Shown in pieces: positions 25,601 through 33,904 of a stretch of DNA of 64,000 nucleotides; within the stretch, counting starts at the first letter, position 1, and every line of letters starts with the position of its first letter. The notes under the pieces are model-generated. The model ran no database searches, was not told the origin of the DNA, and saw nothing but the letters and a program-made list of their open reading frames with translations. Position numbers and translations under genes: made by a program. Source of the stretch: Mya arenaria (taxonomy: Eukaryota > Mollusca > Bivalvia > Myida > Myidae); contig NC_069127.1 in NCBI RefSeq assembly GCF_026914265.1, forward strand, positions 22,933,045-22,997,044, written 5' to 3'.

Positions 25601-26094
25601 TTCACATTAGGTAAGAGTATATGATTTACATGTAGCATTTGAACAGAGATGAATTTTGCCCAAAAATTGGTCAGGAAAAAATACAGATATTGATTGGACT
25701 AGTAAAACTCAGATGTGGTGCTATTGTAATTTATCCCCGCAGTTGCAGGTGCACTTTTCTACTTAATTATTTTGTGCAGGATTACTTCTCTCCCTGATTC
25801 ATTTAATTATTATACAGCGCTTCTATGTGTGTGAAAAAATGCTTTTAAATTTGTATCATTGAAATATATTCCAAATAGAACTTACTCAAAACCGAAAAAT
25901 AATCCACATGTTGCAATAATTAAAGTACAAGTAAAGTAAAATATTCCATTTTGTCGAGCCATCATTATACGACCATTACAGCAGAACTTGTTTTTGCCTG
26001 GAAACACTTCCCATTTACGAACATTCTTGGGCATCCTCCCCTCCTGCTTAGCGGGAGAGTCAGATGTGACAGGCCTGTATGACTGGTCTTTCAT
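4677..26094 (-). CDS. ZDHHC14: Palmitoyltransferase of the ZDHHC9/14/18 group (multi-exon)
   Basis: Membrane S-acyltransferase that transfers palmitate to cysteines of substrate proteins, normally at Golgi or plasma membrane. Coding exons as read on the minus strand: 25886-26094 (start ATG at 26094), 23531-23691, 22916-23074, 18077-18214, 17361-17409, then either 12772-12874 or 9114-9216, then 7668-7777, 5372-5486 and 4677-4808. All junction phases agree. In order the protein has a first membrane helix (about residues 51-68), a second helix, the SDPGVIPRA motif, the cysteine-rich domain ending [14 protein letters not shown] with the catalytic DHHC, a third helix, then a fourth helix and the TTNED (TTxE) motif in the alternative exon. 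With either alternative exon the length is about 391 residues. Vertebrate family members, from memory, run about 360-490. The last exon may instead splice at 4696 to further exons I could not place; as read it ends in a short Asn-rich tail. The split between ZDHHC9, 14 and 18 is not certain; the TMEM242 neighbour favours 14. Confidence 0.9.
5568..7247 (+). mobile_element. hAT-like DNA transposon with short two-exon gene
   Basis: 1680-bp element in a ZDHHC intron, opposite in strand. Terminal inverted repeats CAGGGCTCATCCTA (5568) and TAGGATGAGCCCTG (ends 7247) start with the CAGGG typical of hAT elements. The left end contains nested AAGTCGCC / GCGAAGT palindromes. The right end has the G-rich 'gagggggaaacccc' stretch common in such mollusc elements. 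No clear 8-bp target duplication remains. The only gene inside is at 6178-6826, too small for a transposase, so the element is probably non-autonomous. Confidence 0.75.
6178..6826 (+). CDS. Zinc-finger protein fragment (TTF-type / C17orf113-like) inside the transposon
   Basis: Two exons, 6178-6436 and 6618-6826, joined at GTAAGT and TTTTCAG give 155 residues. The N-terminal third is basic and polar. The middle has a TTF-like zinc finger: [18 protein letters not shown] followed by [17 protein letters not shown]. The rest ([19 protein letters not shown], then [16 protein letters not shown]) resembles the linker that precedes the catalytic domain in hAT-derived C17orf113/KIAA1586-like proteins. 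The DDE and dimerisation regions are absent. It may be a truncated transposase kept for DNA binding, or a dead remnant that happens to be intact. Splicing is inferred from motifs only. Confidence 0.6.
7565..7618 (+). mobile_element. 3' end fragment of the Helitron-like family
   Basis: 'agcactttttgctcaggtga' followed by gctaaaaa is the same terminal hairpin seen at 11105-11135. Only the tail is present, 48 bp before the ZDHHC exon at 7668. Confidence 0.6.
9114..9216 (-). other. ZDHHC14: ZDHHC alternative exon 'b' (duplicate of exon 'a')
   Basis: 103-nt exon encoding [19 protein letters not shown], then [15 protein letters not shown]. It starts after an AC acceptor with a perfect U12 branch site (TTCCTTGAC) 10 nt upstream and ends in a strong U2 donor (GTAAGTATG). 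Frame and length equal those of the exon at 12772-12874, and both join in phase to the exon at 7668-7777 ([11 protein letters not shown]). No stop or frame damage is present, so it looks like a functional alternative rather than a relic. Confidence 0.9.
9217..9235 (-). promoter_or_regulatory. U12 branch site and AC acceptor for exon 'b'
   Basis: Minus strand reads TTCCTTGAC (exact U12 branch consensus), then CTTTATTCAC, then the exon. The spacing of 10 nt equals that of the other alternative exon, so the whole acceptor module was duplicated with the exon. Confidence 0.92.
9758..11135 (+). mobile_element. Helitron-like non-autonomous element with ~145-bp internal tandem repeats
   Basis: Begins with the hairpin GAGGGCCCTGAAGGCCCT followed by CGCTCACCTGAT. 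It carries about nine diverged ~145-bp units, each with TGTGACCTCTAGAGTG, AACAAGCTTTTCCT and GACCTGGTGACCTAGTTTTT. It closes with a GACGACGACGATGGAGGACG stretch and the terminal hairpin AGCTCACCTTGAGCACTTCG / TGCTCAGGTGAGCT then AAAA. Minisatellite core plus terminal hairpin matches the non-autonomous Helitron-like elements known from bivalves. It lies between ZDHHC exons 'a' and 'b'. No protein is encoded. Confidence 0.7.
11250..12012. repeat. 33-bp minisatellite, about 23 copies
   Basis: Unit approximately ccagctgcccattcaatgat + ctgtcacgaacag. Copies differ mainly at the 'aatgatc / aaagatc / aaacatc' position. It lies in the intron between the two alternative ZDHHC exons. The long frames on both strands (11-residue periods) exist only because 33 is a multiple of three. 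Confidence 0.95.
12772..12874 (-). other. ZDHHC14: ZDHHC alternative exon 'a' (fourth membrane helix and TTxE)
   Basis: 103-nt exon encoding the segment [19 protein letters not shown], then [15 protein letters not shown]. It is preceded by an AC acceptor rather than AG, with a U12 branch site 10 nt upstream, and followed by an ordinary U2 donor (GTGAGTGC). Using the nearby AG instead would put the exon in the wrong frame, so the AC end is supported by the reading frame. It is a full-length, intact homologue of the exon at 9114-9216: 25 of 35 residues match, counting the serine codon completed at the junction, and the changes are conservative. Confidence 0.9.
12875..12892 (-). promoter_or_regulatory. 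U12 branch site and AC acceptor for exon 'a'
   Basis: Minus strand reads CCCTTAAC, then ACTGCATCAC, then the exon. The branch motif is close to the U12 consensus TTCCTTRAC, the branch-to-end spacing of 10 nt is typical, there is no polypyrimidine tract, and the intron ends in AC. Confidence 0.88.
14543..14885. repeat. 36-bp minisatellite, about 9 copies
   Basis: Unit approximately gatacttagcttaacaaaat + gactaagttaggaaga, very uniform in the centre and decaying to the right. It lies inside the ZDHHC U12 intron. Confidence 0.93.
16455..16790 (-). repeat. Dispersed repeat, inverted partner of 36525-36830
   Basis: Shares blocks such as 'agggtgc', 'gtctccatgaggg', 'aattatttgat/aataaattattt' and 'gaatttcacagaaaatgt' with the reverse complement of the second copy. 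It is an unnamed interspersed family. Confidence 0.6.
17348..17360 (-). promoter_or_regulatory. U12-type (AT-AC) 5' splice site
   Basis: On the minus strand the exon ends GCTAG and the intron begins ATATCCTTTTACT. This is the consensus minor-spliceosome donor ATATCCTTT. There is no GT or GC donor here that keeps the frame. Confidence 0.92.
17361..17409 (-). other. ZDHHC14: 49-nt ZDHHC exon ahead of the U12 intron
   Basis: Short exon encoding [16 protein letters not shown] between a normal AG acceptor (TGCTAATTTCAG) and an AT-type donor. The peptide matches the loop after the third membrane helix of vertebrate ZDHHC14 as I remember it (RSQ..FL.A..DSPAS). It links exon 18077-18214 to either alternative exon without changing frame. 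Confidence 0.88.
18215..19850 (-). repeat. 33-bp minisatellite derived from the ZDHHC DHHC-exon splice acceptor
   Basis: About 35-40 units, clean from 18215 to 18998 and more decayed from 19357 to about 19850, interrupted by a MITE. On the minus strand each unit reads roughly GCTATATTTCAG, AACATTTTGACCACATCTGT. The true acceptor of the exon at 18077-18214 reads GCTATATTTCAG, AGCGATTTGACCACCACTG. The unit therefore spans the intron-exon boundary and the array directly abuts the exon. Copies near the exon are the most similar to it. Long frames here on both strands result from the 33-nt period. Confidence 0.9.
18999..19356. mobile_element. hAT-like MITE nested in the 33-bp minisatellite
   Basis: Ends are inverted repeats CAGGGCTTCCATTAA and TTTAATGGAAGCCCTG, with further inverted pairs inside (ATCAATTTTGGAAGTTTTA occurs near both ends in a partly direct arrangement). 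Flanking minisatellite sequence ATATGC is present on both sides, consistent with a 6-8 bp target duplication. There is no coding potential. Its insertion is younger than the array around it. Confidence 0.8.
19851..22459. other. ZDHHC intron sequence
   Basis: No exon found. 21030-21295 is a bivalve-type dispersed repeat with 'gaccttgacctttgacccc'. The remainder is AT-rich unique-looking sequence. Confidence 0.55.
22460..22602 (-). mobile_element. Solo end of the same hAT-like family
   Basis: The sequence ends GGGGATGAGCCCTG and, read in reverse complement, follows the first ~140 bases of the element at 5568 (the palindromic AAGTCGCC / CTTTTTGATC-TTTGAAA block). It is an inverted, 5'-end-only copy in another intron of the same gene. 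Confidence 0.7.
24404..24714. mobile_element. hAT-type MITE with exact 8-bp target duplication
   Basis: 311 bp flanked on both sides by TGCTGCGT (24396-24403 and 24715-24722). Ends carry the inverted motif AGTCTTTG / CAAAGACT, and internal 'cttgccc' / 'gggcaag' blocks are arranged as inverted pairs. An 8-bp duplication is the hAT hallmark. The element lies in the first ZDHHC intron. Confidence 0.82.
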
Positions 26095-26356
26095 TCCACG
26101 TCAACAAGTTCACAGTGTAACACATTTGAAAAACTTAAATTCCTGAACATCAACAGTTATTATTTCATAAAAACCCTACATTCTCGCTTTGTAAACACTT
26201 AATTTATGTAAAAAAAACTGACTAATATTTTTGTTGCCATTCACATAATTAATGCGCTTGCGCAATTTGATTTCCGGGTTGGCTGGACTTGATCTTTTGC
26301 GAAATAAATCATTTAAAACGCGGTGCGGGGTGATACAGGAATCCAGTGGATTTCAC

Positions 26357-26770
26357 GTGAAATCCACTCAGAACTCAGTTATTTTAATTAATAATTTATT
26401 TATTTTTGTATACATATTAGAAAGTGCCTCATGAAGGGTTTATATTTCAAATTTTATTGAAATTGGTCAAAAAAATTAAGAAGTTAGAGCAATTTTTCAT
26501 TTTTTTCCAAAAATAGATCGGAAATCGAGGTGAAATCCAGATTCCGATAAGTGAAATCCACTCATAACTCATTAATTTTAATAAATAATTTTCTGTTTTT
26601 GTATATTTATTAGAAAGTGCCTCATAAAAGGTTTATATTTCAAATTTTATTGAAATTGGTCAAAAAATGAAGAAGTTAGAGCAATTTTCGAAAATAGATC
26701 GGAAATCGAGGTGAAATCCAGTTTTCGAGAAGTGAAATCCACTCATTACTCATTAATTTAAAACGCAGTT
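26357..26770. repeat. ~190-bp tandem repeat upstream of the ZDHHC start
   Basis: Two near-complete units plus the start of a third. The motif GTGAAATCCACTCA recurs at 26357, 26551 and 26732, and 'agaaagtgcctcat' and 'aagaagttagagcaa' recur once per unit. It begins about 260 bp upstream of the ZDHHC ATG, so it may overlap the promoter. Confidence 0.85.
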
Positions 26771-28031
26771 AACAGTTTTCAATATTGTTTTGGCGAAACC
26801 ATTTCCCAGTCCCGGTCTCATCCGGTGTCTGTTTTTAAAATTATAGGTATCGGCCATGATTGAGAAGGTGTGAATGACCGCGGTATAATAGGATTACAAT
26901 TGATTAAAGTTGTTAAAAAAACTGAACATATTGAATATCAATTAAACAAAAAAAAATAAACTAATAATAAATAAAGGTTTTATATAACAAAATGGTTTTA
27001 TAAAGGCCGTTAAGAATACGCAAATATTGAAACGATAGTCACAAATTGCGTGGACATTGTTTCAATATTATATTTAAAACATTTTTAATTGTATTTGTAA
27101 ACAATGTCTTATATACGAATATTTGCAACAATGGCAAAGAAAAGTCAATGAAAATTTGTTTTGTTTTTAATGTGTGTACATAACTTATCAACCACATTTG
27201 AAGTTGACACTTGATAAGACAATATAGCGTTAAGAAATCTTACAATTGCTTTTACAAAATTTTGTTTAAGTTCTAATGACTTAAGAATGCTTATTGGTAA
27301 CTGTGATAGACTAGAAATCGCGTTATTGTCAAATATGTGATTCTAATGAATTAGAAGACGAGTACCATTTTATGATAATAAATAAGATATTTTGGACTCA
27401 ATAACGAAAATAAAGTTTATTTTCGCGAAAATGAGATAAGAAAACTTGTTAAAAAGATTTTGTTGTTATTAAAAAATAAAATCTTTATGGTTAGGTGATA
27501 TGAGATAAAAGTTAGTCACTTTTTTAAAGTCTGTTGCAAAATACCCCTCAGTAATTTGTCTGGCACGTGCACCTTTTGTGACAACTCCCTAGTAATAAAC
27601 AGTAGAGGCCTCTTATAAAATCGATCACAGACAGGCCTGACAACAGTAGCTAAGTGACAGCGTCGAAACACTTAAAATTGTTAATCATAGTCTCGAATGA
27701 CAGAATTTATATTATACGTTTTATTCTTGGTTAAATTCTTTCGCTCCTTTTTAAAATAAAAATATATCAAAGCTCAATGTGGAACAAATGAAATGTACAT
27801 TCGTGACTATGATATTCCTCTGATAAAAAAATAGTAAGATTTAGTAACAGAAAAAATAGGTAAAATTACTACAGAATATGAAAAATACTAACAGCAATTT
27901 AATTTCGAACCAGTAAGCGCTTCACTATTTTTATATGTTTTCTATATTTATGCAAAACATTTTATTTTCACCTCATATCTTACGTATATCACATCTCCTC
28001 TTACATATTAATATATGCCACCACCGACTAC

Positions 28032-28157
28032 TACAAATTCTCTTTCTTCCCAAGAGCTGTCTTCCATTGGAACAACCTCCCACCCAACATAGTGGCCTGC
28101 CCTACCCTGGAGCAGTTCAATCAGGCTGTCTGCCAGATTGAACATGTCTCGCCATAG
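28032..28157 (+). mobile_element. 3' coding end of a non-LTR retrotransposon (LINE)
   Basis: Forty-one codons then TAG encode YKFSFFPRAVFHWNNLPPNI then VACPTLEQFNQAVCQIEHVSP. The 'Y.FSFFPR....WN.LP..I....TL..F' pattern is the characteristic end of the LINE ORF2 reverse transcriptase protein. The rest of the element is missing upstream, as expected for 5'-truncated insertion. Confidence 0.82.
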
Positions 28158-29849
28158 GGAGCTATCAAATATATTATTACTTTTTAAACCTAACCTGTAC
28201 CTCCTTATTTTAATTTTGTTTTAAAAAAGTACTGTTTCTTTCACAACTTTTACTAACATTCTTGCAGCTTGACGCGCAAATATTTAGGTCCCAGTAGGGG
28301 TTTGATATTATTTTCGGTAACCATATTGAATTTAAACAATTAATACTTAATATTCATGTTTTTGCTTATTTTCGCGCAAAATACTTTTATTTTCGTCAAA
28401 AAAAATAGTCTAATTAGCCAGGCATTTAAAAAGAGCTTAATAAATTGTCGATCTTGTTAACAAAACATCGGCAAAACAACCCGTTGCCCGAAGCCATAAG
28501 GTATTTTAATACATTGGGACCGGGATTTAGGAGACCGGATGAGACGGGATAATACGGTGAGAGATCGGGAAATAGTATCGCCCATATCGTTTCTCAAGAA
28601 ATATTACTTCCCCTTTTTGTATTGTAGCCAATCGTAAATACTCGGCCATCTCCGACAAATATAATAATTGTATTTTCAAACTATATGGTTTCATATATAT
28701 TCTTGTATATAAAATGGTTGTATTTCTTACTAGTATAGTGTTAATGGTACAAATTTAAGATCGTGAATTCTAGCGGTCTTTCGTCCGTTTCAGTTAAATT
28801 CAGCCAACAAAAGTAAAACCCCGCAAGCTCGGTCCTGTAACTGAATAATGCAGTCCAAGATCGCTTTATCACTGATTATAAATAGCAACGACTATGCAGT
28901 ACGGATCTTCCTTAAAAAGTAGCCAGAAAATGGTGTTTGGTGGTAGTTAGTTATATTACTGCATAATTTTCTTGCGCGGTTGATGCATGCACGCACATAA
29001 CTGGTGTTCTCTTCAGAGTTGAGCACTGTGTTAAACGGGGAGATAATGAATGTAACGTGCACCGACAAACTAAGTAAGTGGAACGTAACTAGGATGAAAA
29101 CTAAAATTAGACGCTGTAAAGTCAAAGACTATAGGTGTAGATGAAGGGACAGTTTTAAAATTTTAAAAGATGCCAGCAGACATGGAAAATGAAGAAGTGA
29201 AATCGAAATTGAAACACGTCTTTGTACTTCTTATGTGACAAGAGTTTGATGAAATTGACTCGGAAAATATTAAAGCAAAGCTCTATGATGCCTTGAAGAT
29301 GCCATTCCAAGATTATGTTCCATAGGCAATTGTGATAGAAGAAGGACTATCAAGTCTAGAACGTACTACCATCTGACATAATTTATGTTGCTAAAAAACA
29401 GCGATATCACACATCTGTCAAAAGAAAATAAGCTCAAAGCTTTAAAAATATACATTAAACTATCAAATGAACACTATTCGAGCATATATTGGCCACCATT
29501 AATCAATCATCTTCCTGAAATCTGGCACAAACAGGGGAGGTGACGCTTCAGAGCAAGCCAATGCCATAGAGGCGATGAAACATGACATCTCACTTGATCC
29601 ATTTATAAAAAAAAATCGAACACACAGATGTCGTATCAAAAAGACAAGTAAAAAAATAATAATAGTCGAATAAGACCTATCTTTGTGCTCTCGTCTTGTA
29701 CCATCAACCATAATAACAAGCCAGTTAGGATCGAGACAACCTGGATAAAATCCACCCTAAGTTTTATATAGTCGAAACTCCTTATGTCGATATATGTATT
29801 CTGTATTTAAATATTGTATGTCCTTGTTACATCCTCGCACAACAGAGCT

Positions 29850-30560
29850 GAGTTGTAAGGGGGATATTCAGTTTGTCAGTGTGTTCCATCCCTCCGTCCG
29901 TCCGTTTTTCTGTAGACACACTCTTGTGCGTGGGTCATCTCCGAAATTGAACGAAACCTCATCTGTGTGGTACCAAAGTGGTACTTGCCTTTTTTCTGGT
30001 ATCGCTCGAAGTTCTGGCCATTTGTTTTTGTGTTGTTGTTTTTTTTACAATAAAGTGATACAGGAGATGTGCACGCTTCAACTTCAAAACCCCAGAGCAG
30101 ATATTGACAAAACTTTCCAGGAGGGATTCATGTCAAGCTTAGCGTTGCATGAATTCAGCATGGTTCAGTTTGAGTATTTTCCACACAGTTATGATCCCTT
30201 TTTACAATATAGTGTACATAGAGATTCTTTGCGCGCTTTATCTCCAAAACCCCCAGTCTGGTCAAGACGAAACTTCACAGAAATGATTTATAGCAAGCGT
30301 AGTGGTGCCGTTTCTATTATTAACAGTATAGTATCCATAGTAATCCTTCTGCGAGCGTCATCTCTAAAACCCTGGTGGGATACGAAATTTTACAGAAGTG
30401 ATTTAGATCAAGCCTTGTGATAGATTGTGTGACTTTCAGCAAGGTTTACCCACAATTTTCACAGAGTTACCTCTTACCATTCATCATATTATCATATAAT
30501 AGTAGTATACATGAGATTCTTTGTGTGCTTCGGCTCCAAAACTCCATACTCATTTTTCAT
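29850..30560 (+). repeat. Dispersed repeat with ~125-bp internal periodicity
   Basis: Starts near 'taagggggatattcagtttg' and 'ccgtccgtccgt', then repeats blocks of the form 'tctccaaaaccc ... gaaa(c)ttcacagaa(a/g)tgattta...gcaag'. This explains the long open frame across it, so it is not a gene. Confidence 0.6.
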
Positions 30561-30874
30561 ATGTTGGGGCCCATACAGGTGAGGCGCATTCAAACTAGGA
30601 CCATTAACACTGTCTTACGAAAATTTCCTGATATCAATTCGTATATAAAGCCACAGATATTTATTAACTTTGTATGTGTCTCCAGTGAATTCAACTCAGC
30701 TTACCAGGTGTTTGTAATAAACTTGCCGTGTTCAATTATTATCTAATGGTTTTCATTATAGATTTGTTTCATCGGCAAAGAATTTTACTTCAGGTTGGTT
30801 GGTTCATGGCAACGTCTATCTACGGGTCTCATATTTGAAACCGGTTTAAGTTTTTGATAATCAATTACGCCAAT

Positions 30875-33800
30875 ATGTCAGCCTCCATGGATGACGATAT
30901 TTGTAAAAAGGGCACAACTGAACAGGGCGCCAAGGACTCAAATAGCTGTTAGTATTTATACACTCATCACTTTTACTATATACAATCTAAGAATACAAAA
31001 ATTTATCATACAATTGCTCTGTCATACCATATTAAACATAGTCCTATATTTAACTGTCAAAGTCAATGGTTACACACTACCATTACCTGATGACTTAGGT
31101 ACTACTGACATTTTCAAGATACTATTTATCAGCTTAAGTACATCAGCTTACAGTTTTTTTTTGTTACGATATACTTTTTATGTAATTTTATGCAGAAAGT
31201 ATTTTTCTACAATTTCAAAAGGATTATTAGGTAAGAATCTCTAAATTACATCTAATTTATTTATTGTTTTGGCTAGGGTACCCTACACCCTCTTTGATGA
31301 GAGGCAGACTTTTTACTAGAACTAAAAGGATCCAACCCCTGATTTGTATTCATGTTGTTGTTGTTGAGTTTATAAAGGTCTGTCCGCGCCCTATAATGGC
31401 TGCATTATGGCTTGACCCTGTCATTTGTATTCATTTCAGGGACTCATTATGTATTAGGACTGGGATTTACCTTTGTCATAGCGGCAGGAGTTACAAACTA
31501 TAGAACCGTAAAAAAGGAAGTCCGATACTTGGAGAAAAGCACTGACCCTCTTCACTATGAAAAGGTTAGTTATTTTTGTTTGTAGGATTCTCTTTCAGTT
31601 TTAGAAGAAACAATCGTTTCATTTTTACTTTTTGTAAATTTAGTTAAAATCACAATGTTTTCAAAAGAAACTGTAATTGCTCTGCAATCACACTCGCCAA
31701 TAGACTTTGAGATTTACTGAGTCACAGATTTTGCAAAATCTTGATCTTGGGTTTTGGTAATTATATGGACCAAAGCAAAACATTCCAGTGTGTACACTTT
31801 CCTATGACAAAACGTCTCCATTTCGATCAAATACCCTTATCAAAATCATTTAAAGACTCAAAATCTTTAAAATAGAATGCAGATATTTTCACTTATGTCC
31901 AAACTGGGAATGTTTTGATAAAGGAGGCTGTGACTGTTATTATTTTTTATGTTTATTTTATGCTTTCCGGTTGTGTTGAAATAAAATTTAAATTTTCCTG
32001 TTTCCCACAGTGACAATATTAATTTGATATATTTCACTGTTTTGAAACTTGAAGCCCTCTCTCCGTTCCAAATCAAACGTCAGCACGCACAGGGCTTGGA
32101 CACAATTTCAACGATGTCATTTCCGAAATGATGTTTCATGTGCATACATATTGGCATGTTTTTCTTAAGTATAATTAAATGGCTTTAAATTCAAATTTCG
32201 GGCATTTAATAAAAAGATAAATTGTTTGTTTCAGTGCAAGATGGCATTATAGTTCACCTTGTGAACACCAGAAGTGAATTCTTCTCATGTGGCTACTTCA
32301 CTCGTGAAATATAAGTTTTTGTGCTCCCTTGGTGAAATATATTAAAATCTTACACTGAAACACACATCTCTATTTATATAACATGAATTGTCGTTCTGTC
32401 AACTTCTGCTTTTTTACCAGTGACTGTCGCCTTGAATGAAGCTAGATTTACAATCATGTCTTCTTATAATTATTGATATGATTTATGTTTGTAGATATTA
32501 AGGATTTGAAACTTTATCTGTCAGTTCGAAAACATTCTACATTTGAATCAAAATATACCTGCTCTCATATAGCCAGTATGATTCCGAGTTCCTGGTTGGG
32601 TCAGATTGAAAATCCTGATATTCAAATTTTTAGTATCATTGACAGTTACTCTTTCCCTTTAGTTTCTGGTAAGGTCTCAGCAAATACCTTTGTGGTCACG
32701 GTACCTGCTATCTGACGCATGGTAATAGGTGTGTACAAACTCATGGGCGTCTGCAACTTAAAAAATACGAACATCCTCAATCTATTCTCTTGTTTTAGTT
32801 GCAGTTAAAGTCCCAGCGATTAGCATCGAAGGCCCTGGCGCTTGCCACCGTGGTCACAGTTCCAACCATAGGACTTCTTGTGCTGGGTGTCTTCAAACTC
32901 ATGGGAGTGAACAATGTGAGTGAATGCAGTACCTTTAACGTAGTAAGCCTTAAAATGTTGAATATTGAGGTCATCTGTTTAATTTTAAGAAAAGAAATTC
33001 AGGTAATGTGATTGACTTTGTGTCAGGCGTGGCGTAGGAGTTGTGTAAAATACATTGACTTTGGCCATAGCTCAAATACTGTTAAAAGTATTCGCATAAA
33101 CTTAAGTAAACATGTTACCAGTGACCACACCAGCTAAATCTACATGAATTAAGGCCATAACTCTTGTTTAATAAATAGTAGAACTAGAGTTATGCACCTT
33201 TATTAACTGAACAAATTGAGTATAAGAAATTTTGGTTATTGGACCATTTTGTTAAGTGCTAAGGACACAAAAGTTACAGAGAGAATGAACTGCAAGAATA
33301 TTGCGGGATCTATGCCCCCTGTCTGTCTCCCTAACACTTTAGTTTTCAGTTCGTTTATCTGGATCATTTGAATATAAGATGGTTGATAGGTTCAATTTTA
33401 CATTGTAAACATCAATTTGAGAAGTCGCTGTCTATAATTCAAAAAATCATAATGAGTATTGAAAACATTACACATAATCCATAAATGCATGTAATTATTC
33501 AACATTCATTTATATCAATTATTTAGCATAATATTATCACAACAACATACAATTCACTTATTCTCTGCATTTACACCATTATACAAAAAGTAGCTATTTT
33601 CCTTGGTCCAGCTACATAAGCATTGTATTTTTGTGATTATATTAACAAAATAGTGACACAAAATGCACATTTTATGTGTAACTATAATCATGTCTAAATC
33701 TATTAATTTCAGTTAAAAGAGTTTAAAACAAGGCTTAATGAGTACTTTCCGAAGAAACCATCCCAGGGCAGAACTGAGTTTGAAAACTTGAAAGAGCTTG

Positions 33801-33904
33801 CAGATTATCTGGTGAGCGAGGACAGAAAAGTCGAGGTACGGAGGAAGAAAGGGCACCATGATGACTCTGGAGGGATTGGGAAGGGGCCACTTGACAAATC
33901 CTGA
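30875..33904 (+). CDS. TMEM242: Transmembrane protein 242
   Basis: Four coding exons: 30875-30947, 31440-31564, 32799-32915 and 33713-33904, giving 168 residues. Exon 2 encodes a first helix (YVLGLGFTFVIAAGVTNY) then a basic loop. Exon 3 encodes SQRLASKALALATVVTVP and a second helix ending GVFKLMGVNN. Exon 4 encodes LKEFKTRLNEYFPKKP and a charged tail. Helix spacing and the '(A/S).AL..A......G......FK.MGV....F...L...FP..P' pattern match vertebrate TMEM242 (about 141 residues, from memory), an inner mitochondrial membrane factor linked to ATP synthase and complex I assembly. Exon 1 is the weakest part, resting on an ATG and a moderate donor (GTTAGT). It lies head to head with the ZDHHC gene. 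Confidence 0.85.
32659..32757 (+). pseudogene. Decayed duplicate of TMEM242 exon 3
   Basis: Shares the acceptor (CCTTTAG / GTTTTAG), 'gtggtcac(a/g)gt(t/a)cc', and near the end GGTGTGTACAAACTCATGGG against GGTGTCTTCAAACTCATGGG in the real exon 140 bp downstream. It encodes TFVVTVPAI then a stop, and GVYKLMGV. It is shorter than the real exon by internal deletion, lacks a good donor and is not usable. Confidence 0.8.

Larger units (their letters stand above)
26771..30874. other. Intergenic space between divergent ZDHHC and TMEM242
   Basis: It holds a LINE tail (28032-28157) and a dispersed repeat (29850-30560). A decayed protein-like stretch at 29171-29350 was not identifiable. The rest is AT-rich with no gene. 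Confidence 0.6.

Noticed and set aside
26800-28570. Inverted-looking pair 'cccggtctcatccgg' (26815) and 'ccggatgagacggg' (28534)
   Set aside because: The match is short and the flanks do not extend it convincingly; it could be two decayed copies of one repeat but I cannot support an element.
29171-29350. Protein-like stretch (MPADMENEEVKSKLKH, then EFDEIDSENIKAKLYDALKM)
   Set aside because: It is interrupted by stops and I cannot place it in any family. It may be a remnant of a gene or transposon; evidence is too thin to annotate.
29794-30746. 208- and 109-codon open frames
   Set aside because: They lie over a dispersed repeat with ~125-bp internal periodicity; no protein homology recognised.
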